Part shown: positions 7,238 to 15,137 of the stretch, piece after piece
How the letters are laid out: the number at the start of each line of letters is the position of its first letter
Position numbering within the stretch: the stretch's first letter is position 1
The notes under the pieces: generated by a model
What the model was told of the DNA's origin: nothing
The model's database searches: none
The model's input: only the letters and a program-made list of their open reading frames with translations
DNA from: Acidimicrobiales bacterium
GTDB lineage: Bacteria > Actinomycetota > Acidimicrobiia > Acidimicrobiales > Aldehydirespiratoraceae
NCBI GenBank assembly: GCA_029246685.1
Contig: JAQWMR010000003.1
Span: forward strand, 1-64,000
DNA length: 64,000 nucleotides
Reading direction: 5' to 3'
Made by a program: the position numbers and the translations under genes

Positions 7238-9112
7238 ATGTCGTCAGGGTGGGGTTGGAGACCCGATCCGCGACCCGCGAGACTCCGCCTCATGGATCCC
7301 ATCGCGACCACTGCGCCCTCCGACTGCACTGTGGTTTCACTGCCGTTGGTACCGGGCCAGGAGGTCGCCGAAGGAGCCACCGTCGCCATCGTCGAGGTAA
7401 TGAAGATCGAACAGTTGGTCGTCGCACCCTGCGACGGCGTCGTGGCCGCGGTCGCCGTCGCGGTCGGTGACGTGGTGAAGCGGGACGCTCCGCTGATGAC
7501 GATCACACCCGGAACGATCGACGCGGTCCACACCGTCGACGAGGACACAGTTACCACCGGAATCCGATTGGATCTGGCCGAAGTGCTGGCCCGCAGAGCG
7601 CTGCTCGGCGACGATGCCCGACCCGATGCCGTGGCAAAGGTCCACTCCCGTGGACGTCGTACGGCCCGCGAGAACCTCGCCGACCTCGTCGATGACGACA
7701 GCTTCGAAGAGTACGGGTCGTTCATGTACGCGGCGCAGACTCGTCGTCGCAGCCGCGAGGACTTGATCGCCAACACGCCCGGCGACGGCATCGTCGGCGG
7801 GATCGGGCGGATCAACGGCAACGAATTCGCCGACGACCAGAGTCGCTGCGCGGTGATGTCATATGACTACACAGTGCTCGCCGGCACCCAAGGGCTGCGC
7901 GGCCACCAGAAGAAGGACCGTTTGTTCGAGGTGTGCGAGCGTCTCGAACTCCCGCTCGTTCTTTTTGCCGAGGGCGGCGGCGGACGACCCGGCGATACTG
8001 ACGGGTCATCGATCGCCGGGCTCAACGTGCCGTCGTTCGCGGCAATCAGTCGCCTGAGCGGTCTTGTTCCGACGGTTGCCATCGTCTCGGGGCGTTGCTT
8101 CGCCGGCAACGCTGCGCTGGCCGGCGTGTGCGACGTCATCATCGCCACCCCGGACGCCAACCTCGGCATGGCCGGACCGGCGATGATCGAAGGCGGTGGA
8201 CTCGGCGTCTTCGCGCCCGAAGACATCGGCCCGGTCGACGTGCAGACCGCCAACGGCGTCATCGACATCCTAGTTCCGGACGACGCGGCGGCCGTGGACG
8301 CAGCCAAGCGCTACCTGTCGTACTTCCAGGGCGCAACGAAGGACTGGACGGCGCACGACCAGGAACTGCTGCGCGGCGTCGTGCCGGAGAAGCGGAAGCG
8401 GGCCTACAACGTCCGCGATGCCATCGAGCTGCTCGCCGACGAGGGGTCCGTCATGGAGCTCCGGCCCGCCTACGCCGAAGGCATGATCACGAGCCTCGTC
8501 CGCCTCGAAGGTCGACCAGTCGGAGTGATCGCGAACAATCCGCTCCACCTAGGCGGCGCGATCGACGCGCCTGGCTCAGACAAAGCCGCCCGCTTCATGC
8601 AGCTCTGCGACGGCCACGGCATCCCACTCTTGTTCCTGTGCGACACGCCGGGCTTCATGGTCGGCCCGGAAGCCGAGAAGGACGCCCAGGTCCGCCGATT
8701 CGGGCGGATGTTCGTCGTCGGGGCCAGCCTGACCATTCCCTTCGCGACGGTCGTCCTCCGTAAGGCTGTCGGTCTCGGGGCGCAGGCTATGGCGGGAGGC
8801 AGCTTCCACGCACCGCTCATGACGATCTCTTGGCCGACGGGCGAGGTCAGCGGCATGGGCATCGAGGGGGCCATAACCCTCGGCGCCCGCCGCGAACTCG
8901 ACGCGATCGACGACGCGGACGAACGGGCGGCGGCGTACGAGGAGCGAGTGGCGATGATGTACGAGCACTCGAAAGCCCTGAACGCGGCCGCCCACCACGA
9001 ATTCGACGATGTGATCGACCCCGCCGAAACACGGCGACGCATCGTCAACCTGCTTCGGTCCGCTCCGGCCAACCCCGCCCGCCGACGGCGCCCCCACATC
9101 GACACCTGGTGA
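7238..9112 (+). CDS. Acyl-CoA carboxylase carboxyltransferase with N-terminal biotin-carrier domain
   Basis: Carboxyltransferase subunit of a biotin-dependent acyl-CoA (acetyl, propionyl or methylcrotonyl-type) carboxylase. Residues 20-90 form a biotinyl domain with EVMKIE; Lys56 is the expected biotin site (EVMKIE in place of the more common E(A/V)MKM). The remaining part is a full two-half carboxyltransferase, with oxyanion-hole glycine motifs in both halves (GRCFAGNAALAG and FLCDTPGFMVG). ATG 7238 follows a GAGG ribosome site; GTG 7232 and ATG 7292 are alternatives that also keep the biotin domain. The usual partner, a biotin carboxylase, is not in the window. The acyl-CoA dehydrogenase follows 13 bases later, so the pair probably serves acyl-CoA degradation. 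Confidence 0.9.
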   Translation: MSSGWGWRPDPRPARLRLMDPIATTAPSDCTVVSLPLVPGQEVAEGATVAIVEVMKIEQLVVAPCDGVVAAVAVAVGDVVKRDAPLMTITPGTIDAVHTVDEDTVTTGIRLDLAEVLARRALLGDDARPDAVAKVHSRGRRTARENLADLVDDDSFEEYGSFMYAAQTRRRSREDLIANTPGDGIVGGIGRINGNEFADDQSRCAVMSYDYTVLAGTQGLRGHQKKDRLFEVCERLELPLVLFAEGGGGRPGDTDGSSIAGLNVPSFAAISRLSGLVPTVAIVSGRCFAGNAALAGVCDVIIATPDANLGMAGPAMIEGGGLGVFAPEDIGPVDVQTANGVIDILVPDDAAAVDAAKRYLSYFQGATKDWTAHDQELLRGVVPEKRKRAYNVRDAIELLADEGSVMELRPAYAEGMITSLVRLEGRPVGVIANNPLHLGGAIDAPGSDKAARFMQLCDGHGIPLLFLCDTPGFMVGPEAEKDAQVRRFGRMFVVGASLTIPFATVVLRKAVGLGAQAMAGGSFHAPLMTISWPTGEVSGMGIEGAITLGARRELDAIDDADERAAAYEERVAMMYEHSKALNAAAHHEFDDVIDPAETRRRIVNLLRSAPANPARRRRPHIDTW

Positions 9113-9125
9113 GAAAGACGCAGCC

Positions 9126-10283
9126 ATGGACTTTTCGGACAACGAAGACCACGAACTGATCGAGGACGCGATCAAGGCCATCTGCGCCGACTTCGACGAC
9201 GACTACTGGTCTCGCCTCGATGAGGCCCACGAGTTCCCGTGGGACTTCTACAACCGACTGGCCGAGGGCGGCTGGATCGGCATCGCCATCCCCGAGGAGT
9301 ACGGCGGAGGCGGACGAGGCATCACGGAGGCCGCGCTGATCCTGCGCACGATCGCGGCGAGTGGCGCGGCCATGAACGGTTGCTCCGCGGTCCACCTGAC
9401 GATCTTCGGACTGAACCCGGTTATGGTCTTCGGCAACGACCGCCTAAAGGAGACCTTCCTCCCGCGCGCCGCAGCCGGCGACCTCCACGTCGCGTTCGGC
9501 GTGACCGAAGCGAACGCAGGCACAGACACGTCACAGATCCAGACCCGCGCGATCCGCGACGGCGAGAACTGGGTCATCCGAGGCCAGAAGATCTGGACGA
9601 CGAAGGCGCTCGAGTCCGAAGTGGTGCTTCTGCTCGTCCGTACCGGTGAAGCGGACTCTGGGTTCGACGGTCTCAGCCTGTTCCTCGCCGACCTCGATCC
9701 GGATCATGTCGACATCCGACCGATTCCGAAGGCGGGCCGCAACGCGGTCGCCAGCTGCGAGGTCTTCTACGACGACCTGCCCGTCGAGGGATGGCGGCTC
9801 GTCGGCGAGGAAGGGAAAGGCTTTCGCCACATCCTCCACGGCCTGAACCCGGAGCGCATCCTGTTGGCGTCAGAGGCCACAGGAATCGGCGAGGTCGCGC
9901 TGCGGCGAGCCGTGGACTACGCCAAGGAGCGGGAAGTCTTCGGTGTCCCGATCGGCTCGAACCAGGCAATCAGTCACCCGTTGGCCAAGGCCCGCATCGA
10001 GCTCGCCGCCGCGTGGCGGGCCGCCCAGGAAGCTGCGTGGCGCTACGACAACGACCTGCCCTGCGGCGAGCACGCCAACAGCGCCAAGTACCTCGCCGCC
10101 GAGGCTGCCTTCTTCGCCGCCGACGCCGCGTTGCAGACCCACGGGGGCATGGGCTACGCCCGCGAGTACTACGTGGAGCGCTATTGGCGAGAAGCTCGCG
10201 TCCAACGCCTCGCTCCAGTGAGCCAGGAAATGACCCTCAACTTCATCGCCCAAACCGTGATGGGCCTCCCCCGCTCCTACTGA
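9126..10283 (+). CDS. Acyl-CoA dehydrogenase
   Basis: FAD-dependent enzyme oxidising an acyl-CoA to the enoyl-CoA, 385 residues, normal length for the family. The N-terminal helical part is followed by the FAD/substrate signature FGVTEANAGTDTSQIQTRA and IRGQKIWTTKA in the middle beta domain. The C-terminal helical domain holds the HGGMGYAREYYVERYWREARV stretch (given here only as landmarks), which is the adenine-binding and catalytic-helix region. The start at ATG 9126 lies 13 bases after the carboxylase stop with AGAAAG upstream. It is probably cotranscribed with the carboxyltransferase. Exact chain-length preference cannot be read from the sequence. Confidence 0.93.
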   Translation: MDFSDNEDHELIEDAIKAICADFDDDYWSRLDEAHEFPWDFYNRLAEGGWIGIAIPEEYGGGGRGITEAALILRTIAASGAAMNGCSAVHLTIFGLNPVMVFGNDRLKETFLPRAAAGDLHVAFGVTEANAGTDTSQIQTRAIRDGENWVIRGQKIWTTKALESEVVLLLVRTGEADSGFDGLSLFLADLDPDHVDIRPIPKAGRNAVASCEVFYDDLPVEGWRLVGEEGKGFRHILHGLNPERILLASEATGIGEVALRRAVDYAKEREVFGVPIGSNQAISHPLAKARIELAAAWRAAQEAAWRYDNDLPCGEHANSAKYLAAEAAFFAADAALQTHGGMGYAREYYVERYWREARVQRLAPVSQEMTLNFIAQTVMGLPRSY

Positions 10284-10302
10284 TCCACCCCACCCCCCAA
10301 TC

Positions 10303-10351
10303 GTTCTGGTGCACCAATGGTGTCAATCGGACACCCCTCGTGCACCAGAAC
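10303..10351. repeat. Nested palindromic intergenic element 1
   Basis: Outer arms GTTCTGGTGCAC (10303-10314) and GTGCACCAGAAC (10340-10351) are perfect. Inside sits a second hairpin, GGTGTC (10319-10324), loop AATCG, GACACC (10330-10335). C/G-rich sequence extends the pairing imperfectly on both sides. It lies between converging genes and could act as a bidirectional terminator. A second locus with the same nested design is at 28385-28442. Confidence 0.75.
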
Positions 10352-10363
10352 GGTGGGGTTGGG

Positions 10364-11299
10364 TCAGTCGCGGCCGGTGGCGTCGCGGAAGTGGCCGACC
10401 ATCTCGGCGATCTTCTCCTGGGCGTCGGGGGCATCGTTGGCGAGGCGCAGCATCGCCCGGAAGTCGGTGACGCCGGCCTCGACGAGCACGGGGACACCGG
10501 CCATCGTCGCTTCGTAGTCGGCCGCTCCGTCCCCATCGGTGGCGATGGGCAGGTTCGCGACAACCTCGATGCAGGCAGGATCTCGACCCTCGGCCGCTAC
10601 GGCCTCGCGCATCTTTGCGATCCCGGTGGTGAGATCGGCGGCGTCCGGGCCCCACGGGATCCAGCCGCTACCGAAGCGAGCGAGACGGCGCATGGACCGA
10701 GCGTTGACGGTGCCACTGACCCAGATCGGCACACCGCCCGACTGATGCGGCTTCGGCATCTGGTGGATCCCGTCGAACGACAGCCGGTCGCTCTCGTAGG
10801 TCGCCCGGTCGTTCTGCCAGAGCGTCTGCAGCACCTCGAGTGTGTGGTCGAGCTGGGCACCGCGATCATCGAAGTCGAGACCGCAGGCCTCGTATTCCTC
10901 TCGCTGCCAGCCTACGCCGATACCGAGATCGACTCGGCCGCCGCTCAACACGTCCATCGTGGACAGTGTCTTGGCGAGTGCGGTGGGGCGCCGCAACGCG
11001 GCGATGAGGATGTTCGTACTGAACCGCAGCCGCGTCGTGACCGCGGTGAGGTGGGCGATGGTGGCCAACGGATCCAGCCAGTGACCGTCCGGTCCGGTGG
11101 GCTGGGTTCCGCCGGCGGTTCCCCCGGCCTTCGGATCGCCGTAGGCCTCGAGGTTCTCACCGAACGCGACGTGGTCGGACAGCGCGAAGCGGTCGAGGCC
11201 GGCCTCGTCGGCCGCCTGTACACGATCCACGAGATGTGACCAGTCCCCGGGGTCTTCCGCGGCGAACGTGATCAGGGTCATCGAGAGCTTCGGCGTCAT
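10364..11299 (-). CDS. LLM-class (F420-type) oxidoreductase
   Basis: Luciferase-like TIM-barrel oxidoreductase, 311 residues. Recognisable parts are the N-terminal ADEAGLDRFALSDHV strand/helix, the TNILIAALRRPTALAKTLSTMD block and the DLGIGVGWQREEYEACG motif, which are typical of the F420-dependent branch annotated in actinomycetes. Substrate is unknown. It is the last gene of a minus-strand operon with the DoxX-like and SCO6745-like genes; its ATG overlaps the DoxX-like stop by four bases. It converges with the acyl-CoA dehydrogenase across the palindromic element. Use of F420 rather than FMN is inferred from family context. Confidence 0.88.
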   Translation of the reverse strand: MTPKLSMTLITFAAEDPGDWSHLVDRVQAADEAGLDRFALSDHVAFGENLEAYGDPKAGGTAGGTQPTGPDGHWLDPLATIAHLTAVTTRLRFSTNILIAALRRPTALAKTLSTMDVLSGGRVDLGIGVGWQREEYEACGLDFDDRGAQLDHTLEVLQTLWQNDRATYESDRLSFDGIHQMPKPHQSGGVPIWVSGTVNARSMRRLARFGSGWIPWGPDAADLTTGIAKMREAVAAEGRDPACIEVVANLPIATDGDGAADYEATMAGVPVLVEAGVTDFRAMLRLANDAPDAQEKIAEMVGHFRDATGRD

Positions 11300-11685
11300 G
11301 GCAAGACCCTACGCGGCCGTCGCGGGCGCCGTGTGTGGCGCCAGACGAGAAACGCGAAGAGGAATTGGAACGGTAGCCGGACGAGATTGCGAGTTCGTAC
11401 ACCTTCGGCGTTCTCGACCCGCTCCATCTTCCCGTCGTCACCTGGCTCCATGTCGACGTCGTTCAGATACATGTCGAGGTTCGCGGGGAACACGCCGGCG
11501 AGAATCGCGAGCAAGCCGAAGGCGGCGACACGGCGAGTGCGACGCGGCGCCATGGCCAGCCCGCATGCGATCTCTGCAGCGCCAGACGCCTGGTTCGCCA
11601 GCTTCGGGTTCGGGAACCACCGCGGGACGATCGACTCGAAGAAATCAGGACGGGCGAAGTGCGCCACCCCGGCACCGGCGAACAT
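11296..11685 (-). CDS. DoxX-like small membrane protein
   Basis: A 129-residue integral membrane protein with about four hydrophobic segments. The N-terminal FAGAGVAHFARPDFFESIVPRW-like stretch, the GAAEIACGLAM segment and the C-terminal FQFLFAFLVWRH helix match the DoxX-like layout, but the function of this branch is not established. ATG 11685 is the only start in frame before an upstream stop, although RPFGLRGGA just ahead of it also looks coding, so a non-canonical earlier start is possible. It sits in an operon between the SCO6745-like and LLM genes. Confidence 0.7.
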   Translation of the reverse strand: MFAGAGVAHFARPDFFESIVPRWFPNPKLANQASGAAEIACGLAMAPRRTRRVAAFGLLAILAGVFPANLDMYLNDVDMEPGDDGKMERVENAEGVRTRNLVRLPFQFLFAFLVWRHTRRPRRPRRVLP

Positions 11686-11719
11686 CGCACCGCCGCGTAG
11701 GCCGAACGGTCGCTCGCGC

Positions 11720-12556
11720 TCATCGGCCCATCATGGCGAACGCGCCACCTTCGATGAGGCCGCCTCGAACCGGCTTGAGGAGATCGATGAACCGCCGCGT
11801 CTCGTCCGGGCCGACCGCGTCGACCATGGCGATGCACGCGTCGTTCGTCCGATGTTCGATGTCGTCGCGAAAAGCACGACCCTCGTCGGAGAACTGCCCG
11901 TCTCCGACCAGAAGGCCGCGCGCAATGAGGCGCTCCACGCCTGCGTTCCACTTGTCCTCTGGCCACTGGCGAGTGGCAACCAGCGCAGCCTTCGGCACTT
12001 GGTCGGTCGCGGCGTGCAGCGCCAGCGCTTCGACCGGGTCCACGGGTGCGGAGACGAGCGCGGAGACGTGAGCGTCGCCGCGCCACTCTCGCAGCACGGT
12101 GATCCGCTGCCACAGCCGTTCCCACGGGTCGTCCGGTTCCGGCACGGCCCGATTGGCTGCCGCGAGGGCGCGCCCCTCATCGCCGAGGCCGTCCATCATC
12201 TTTCCGGCAAGCGCCGTCGCTGCGTCGATGTCGACGTCACTGTCGGCGCACATTCTGGACAACACCCGGCCGGCGGCCCGCATCCGGGCGTCTTGGATGT
12301 CCGCCGGCGCGGCGAGCGTCCAGGCCTCCGGGATGACGTCGTGAACCAGTGCGGGATTGAAGTTGAAGAACGTCGCCACGATCACGCCGGCCGGCACCGG
12401 CCCGAAGCAGGCGCCACGGCTCGCAAAGTAGTGGTACGTCGCCGGAAGGCCGACTGCCTCGTACTCCTCGCTGGCTTCCGGGGCGAAGTAGATGAACCCA
12501 TGGGTCATGTTGGTGATCGCGCCGAGCTTGGCCACGAGGTCGAGGGAGTCGCTCAT
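11720..12556 (-). CDS. SCO6745-family protein
   Basis: A 278-residue soluble protein matching the actinomycete SCO6745 family of unknown function (winged-helix-like halves). Landmarks are THGFIYFAPEASEEYEAVGL near the start, FYF-type aromatic residues, YHYFASRGACFGPV, a central WERLWQRITVLREWRGDAHV helix and ERLIARGLLVGDG, then a C-terminal DEGRAFRDDIE helix. ATG at 12556 (MSDSLD) is preferred to the ATG three codons earlier. It is the first gene of the operon with the DoxX-like and LLM genes and is divergent from the DinB-like gene. No catalytic motif was seen. Confidence 0.72.
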   Translation of the reverse strand: MSDSLDLVAKLGAITNMTHGFIYFAPEASEEYEAVGLPATYHYFASRGACFGPVPAGVIVATFFNFNPALVHDVIPEAWTLAAPADIQDARMRAAGRVLSRMCADSDVDIDAATALAGKMMDGLGDEGRALAAANRAVPEPDDPWERLWQRITVLREWRGDAHVSALVSAPVDPVEALALHAATDQVPKAALVATRQWPEDKWNAGVERLIARGLLVGDGQFSDEGRAFRDDIEHRTNDACIAMVDAVGPDETRRFIDLLKPVRGGLIEGGAFAMMGR

Positions 12557-12609
12557 GGCGGGCACCGTAGGCGCAAATGAGTGGAGGTCCCCAGGCGTGG
12601 CCTGCCACG

Positions 12610-13164
12610 ATGGCGCCTATTAGCGCCCCAGACCCAGTCCCGCCGAGTCCCGACGAGAAGGACTGGACGTGGGTCTTGACCACACCGTGTCCGGAGTGTG
12701 GGTTCAACGCCGCCGAGTTCGAGGCAACCGATGTCGCCGACCTCCTGCACCAGAACAGCGCCGACTGGGAGCAGATTCTCCGCGGTGATGACGCGGTGGT
12801 TCGCCGCCGGCCCTCCCCCGCCACATGGTCGCCACTCGGGTACGCGTGTCATGTGCGTGACGTCCACGTCCTGTACCTGGAGCGACTCGAGCTGATGTTG
12901 AACGAGGACGGGCCTCAATACCCCAACTGGGACCAGGACGAGACGGCTCTCGCCGAGCGCTACCACGAGGTGGACCCCACAACCGTTGCCGTCGAGCTAC
13001 GAGCAGCGGCCGATGCGCTGGCTGATCGCTTCCGAACGGCCGCTGACGGCGAGTGGGAGCAAACCGGCTATCGCAACGACGGGGCGGAGTTCACCGTGAC
13101 CACGTTCGCGAAGTACTTCATTCACGACCCGATCCACCACGTCCACGACGCGCGTATCGGCTGA
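12610..13164 (+). CDS. DinB-like / MDMPI-superfamily protein
   Basis: A 184-residue four-helix-bundle protein of the DinB/mycothiol-dependent maleylpyruvate isomerase superfamily. Candidate metal ligands are the histidines in YACHVRDVH and in the C-terminal HDPIHHVHDARIG, the usual positions for the three-His site. A CPECGFNA motif near the N-terminus (C-x-x-C) is extra and could bind zinc. ATG 12610 gives the normal family length; ATG 12577 in frame is an alternative. Such proteins act as thiol-dependent transferases, but no specific reaction can be assigned here. Confidence 0.75.
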   Translation: MAPISAPDPVPPSPDEKDWTWVLTTPCPECGFNAAEFEATDVADLLHQNSADWEQILRGDDAVVRRRPSPATWSPLGYACHVRDVHVLYLERLELMLNEDGPQYPNWDQDETALAERYHEVDPTTVAVELRAAADALADRFRTAADGEWEQTGYRNDGAEFTVTTFAKYFIHDPIHHVHDARIG

Positions 13165-13180
13165 CGTCGAGCCGAAGCGT

Positions 13181-14173
13181 TCAGCTACGGCGACGACGGT
13201 TGCGGCGAGGCGACCCATCGGTCGCCGCCCGCGTGGGCGCCTCGACAACCTCGACGTCGGGCACCGGGACAGTGCCGTCGAGAACCGCTCGGATGGCGGC
13301 GACGTGGTCGGGCGAGTTGCCGCAGCAACCTCCGACGATCTGGATACCGGCCTCGCGCATGCGGTGCGCGTGGGCACCCATGATGTCGGGCGAGCCGCTA
13401 TAGCTGAGCTCTGCGCCATGCCACTCCGGGATACCGGCGTTGGCCTTGGAAATCACCGGAAGGTGGGTGTTGGCGCGAATCTCGATGAGGGCGGCTTCCG
13501 TCTCCGGCAGGTTGTTGCCGCAGTTGGCGCCGATGGCGGAGACGCCGAGTTCGGTCAGCCGCTGCGCGGCCTGCGTGCCGGTGATGCCCATCATCGTGCG
13601 CCCCGCGGTGTCGAAGCTCAGGGTGACGGTGATCGGCAGATCGCTCGCCCGTTTTGCACCTTCGACGGCCGCCTCGATCTCTTCGAGCGCGCTCATCGTC
13701 TCGATCCAGAGCACATCAGCGCCACCCTGGGTGAGGCCTTCGGCCTGTTCGGCGAATGCGTCGGCGGCAGCGGCCGGCTCGAGTTCGCCGAGCGGAACGA
13801 TCAGCTCACCCGTGGGCCCCATGGAACCGGCGACGAGGACTCGCTTGGAGGATGCATCGGCGGCGGCACGAGCATTGCCCGCGGCCGCTGCGTTGACCTC
13901 GATGACCCGATCGTCGAGCTTGTGCAGCGCCAGTCGGAAGCGGGTGCCACCGAAGCTGTTGGTGAGAATGATGTCGGATCCTGCGTCGACGTAGGCCCGG
14001 TGCATGTCCTGCACCGCGTCGGCCATATCGAGATTCATGCGCTCCGGCGCATCGCCGGCGGGCAGCCCTCGGGCGAACAGCTCCGTGCCCGTCGCCCCGT
14101 CGACGACGAGGTGGCTACGTTCGGCGATCAACTCATCGAGAACGGTCGCGCGGAAATCAGTGCTTGTCGTCAC
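13181..14173 (-). CDS. Homocysteine S-methyltransferase-family protein
   Basis: Zinc-dependent methyltransferase of the MmuM/BHMT/MetH-N-terminal family, 330 residues. The start DGATGTELFARG and NSFGGTRFRL segments, GSMGPTGELI, and the zinc-binding cysteines in IGANCGNN and VGGCCGNS are intact. The family transfers a methyl group to homocysteine from S-methylmethionine or a betaine-type donor; the donor here is not known. GTG 14173 is chosen because homology begins immediately after it. A basic, Arg-rich tail ends the protein. It is divergent from the phytanoyl-CoA dioxygenase-like gene with 142 bases between them, which must hold both promoters. Confidence 0.9.
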   Translation of the reverse strand: MTTSTDFRATVLDELIAERSHLVVDGATGTELFARGLPAGDAPERMNLDMADAVQDMHRAYVDAGSDIILTNSFGGTRFRLALHKLDDRVIEVNAAAAGNARAAADASSKRVLVAGSMGPTGELIVPLGELEPAAAADAFAEQAEGLTQGGADVLWIETMSALEEIEAAVEGAKRASDLPITVTLSFDTAGRTMMGITGTQAAQRLTELGVSAIGANCGNNLPETEAALIEIRANTHLPVISKANAGIPEWHGAELSYSGSPDIMGAHAHRMREAGIQIVGGCCGNSPDHVAAIRAVLDGTVPVPDVEVVEAPTRAATDGSPRRNRRRRS

Positions 14174-14315
14174 GCTACGTGAGCGTACCGGCGAGCCACC
14201 GGCTAACGGCAATGGGTATTTGGGCCATACTCGCGTGTCGATCGGCCTATCAGCCCCCAGCGAGCTTGTGAAAGCGAATCTGACACTAGCGAGCGTCCGT
14301 GCGAAAGTATGCGCA

Positions 14316-15137
14316 GTGTCGAGCCACCCGTGGAACACCGACTTTGCGTGGCTGCGACCCTCTGTAGCGCCACGGCGACTCACCGAGACGCAGATCGACC
14401 AGTTCCACGAGCAAGGCTTCTTCGTCATCGAGAACCTGATCGATGCCGAGACCGTGGCCGCAGTGACCGCCGAACTCGACGAGATCGAGGCCGAGGTCGA
14501 CGCGCTCCTTCAAGGTCTGCCCGACGAGCGGATGTTCATCGCTGAGTCCGGAGCGATCACCTTCTCCCCCCACGCCGTCAAGCAGTCGCCCGCGGCGCAA
14601 GCCGTCAGCGCTCATCCGGCGATCGCGGACGTGTGCCACGACCTGCTCGGCCCAGACGTTCGGCTCTATTGGGACCAGCTCGTCTACAAGAAGCCGCAAA
14701 AGCCGCGGGAGTTCCCGTGGCATCAGGACAACGGGTACACCTACGTCGAACCCCAGCAGTACCTCACGATCTGGCTGTCCCTGACCGACGCGACCGTCGA
14801 TGCGGGCTGCCCGTGGGTCGCGCCCGGTGAGCATCTCGGCGGCACGCTCGCACACGACTACGTGGACCCACTCGGCTTCCAGTGCTTCCCCGACCATCCG
14901 GACAAGGTCGCAGCGCCCGTCGGCCCGGGGGGTGCCGTCGTGTTCTCGTCGCTCACCCCTCACAAGACGGGGCCGAACACGACCGACGGCGTCCGCAAGA
15001 CCTACATCCTCCAGTACGCCCCCCATGGCGCGGACGTGCTCGAAGGCGATGTCACCGCGGCGCCCACCGGTCGGGTACGCCAGGACGACCCCGAGCGGCA
15101 GTACCCCGTCGTCGAAGGCGGGGTCCCGGTCGAATGA
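14316..15137 (+). CDS. Phytanoyl-CoA dioxygenase-family Fe(II)/2-oxoglutarate oxygenase
   Basis: Non-haem iron oxygenase of 273 residues. The facial triad is visible: His136 and Asp138 in WHQDNGY and His216 in PHKTGPNT; the N-terminal FHEQGFFVIENLID block is typical. These enzymes hydroxylate a carbon next to a carboxylate or CoA ester, but many bacterial members act on other small molecules. GTG at 14316 is where homology begins. Its stop overlaps the ATG of the fused LivH-LivM gene by four bases, so it is the first gene of the uptake operon and probably acts on the imported compound (inference). Confidence 0.88.
   Translation: MSSHPWNTDFAWLRPSVAPRRLTETQIDQFHEQGFFVIENLIDAETVAAVTAELDEIEAEVDALLQGLPDERMFIAESGAITFSPHAVKQSPAAQAVSAHPAIADVCHDLLGPDVRLYWDQLVYKKPQKPREFPWHQDNGYTYVEPQQYLTIWLSLTDATVDAGCPWVAPGEHLGGTLAHDYVDPLGFQCFPDHPDKVAAPVGPGGAVVFSSLTPHKTGPNTTDGVRKTYILQYAPHGADVLEGDVTAAPTGRVRQDDPERQYPVVEGGVPVE

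Noticed and set aside
9791..11239. 482-residue frame spanning the acyl-CoA dehydrogenase end and antisense of the LLM gene
   Set aside because: It crosses two well-supported genes and the palindromic element and contains no domain.
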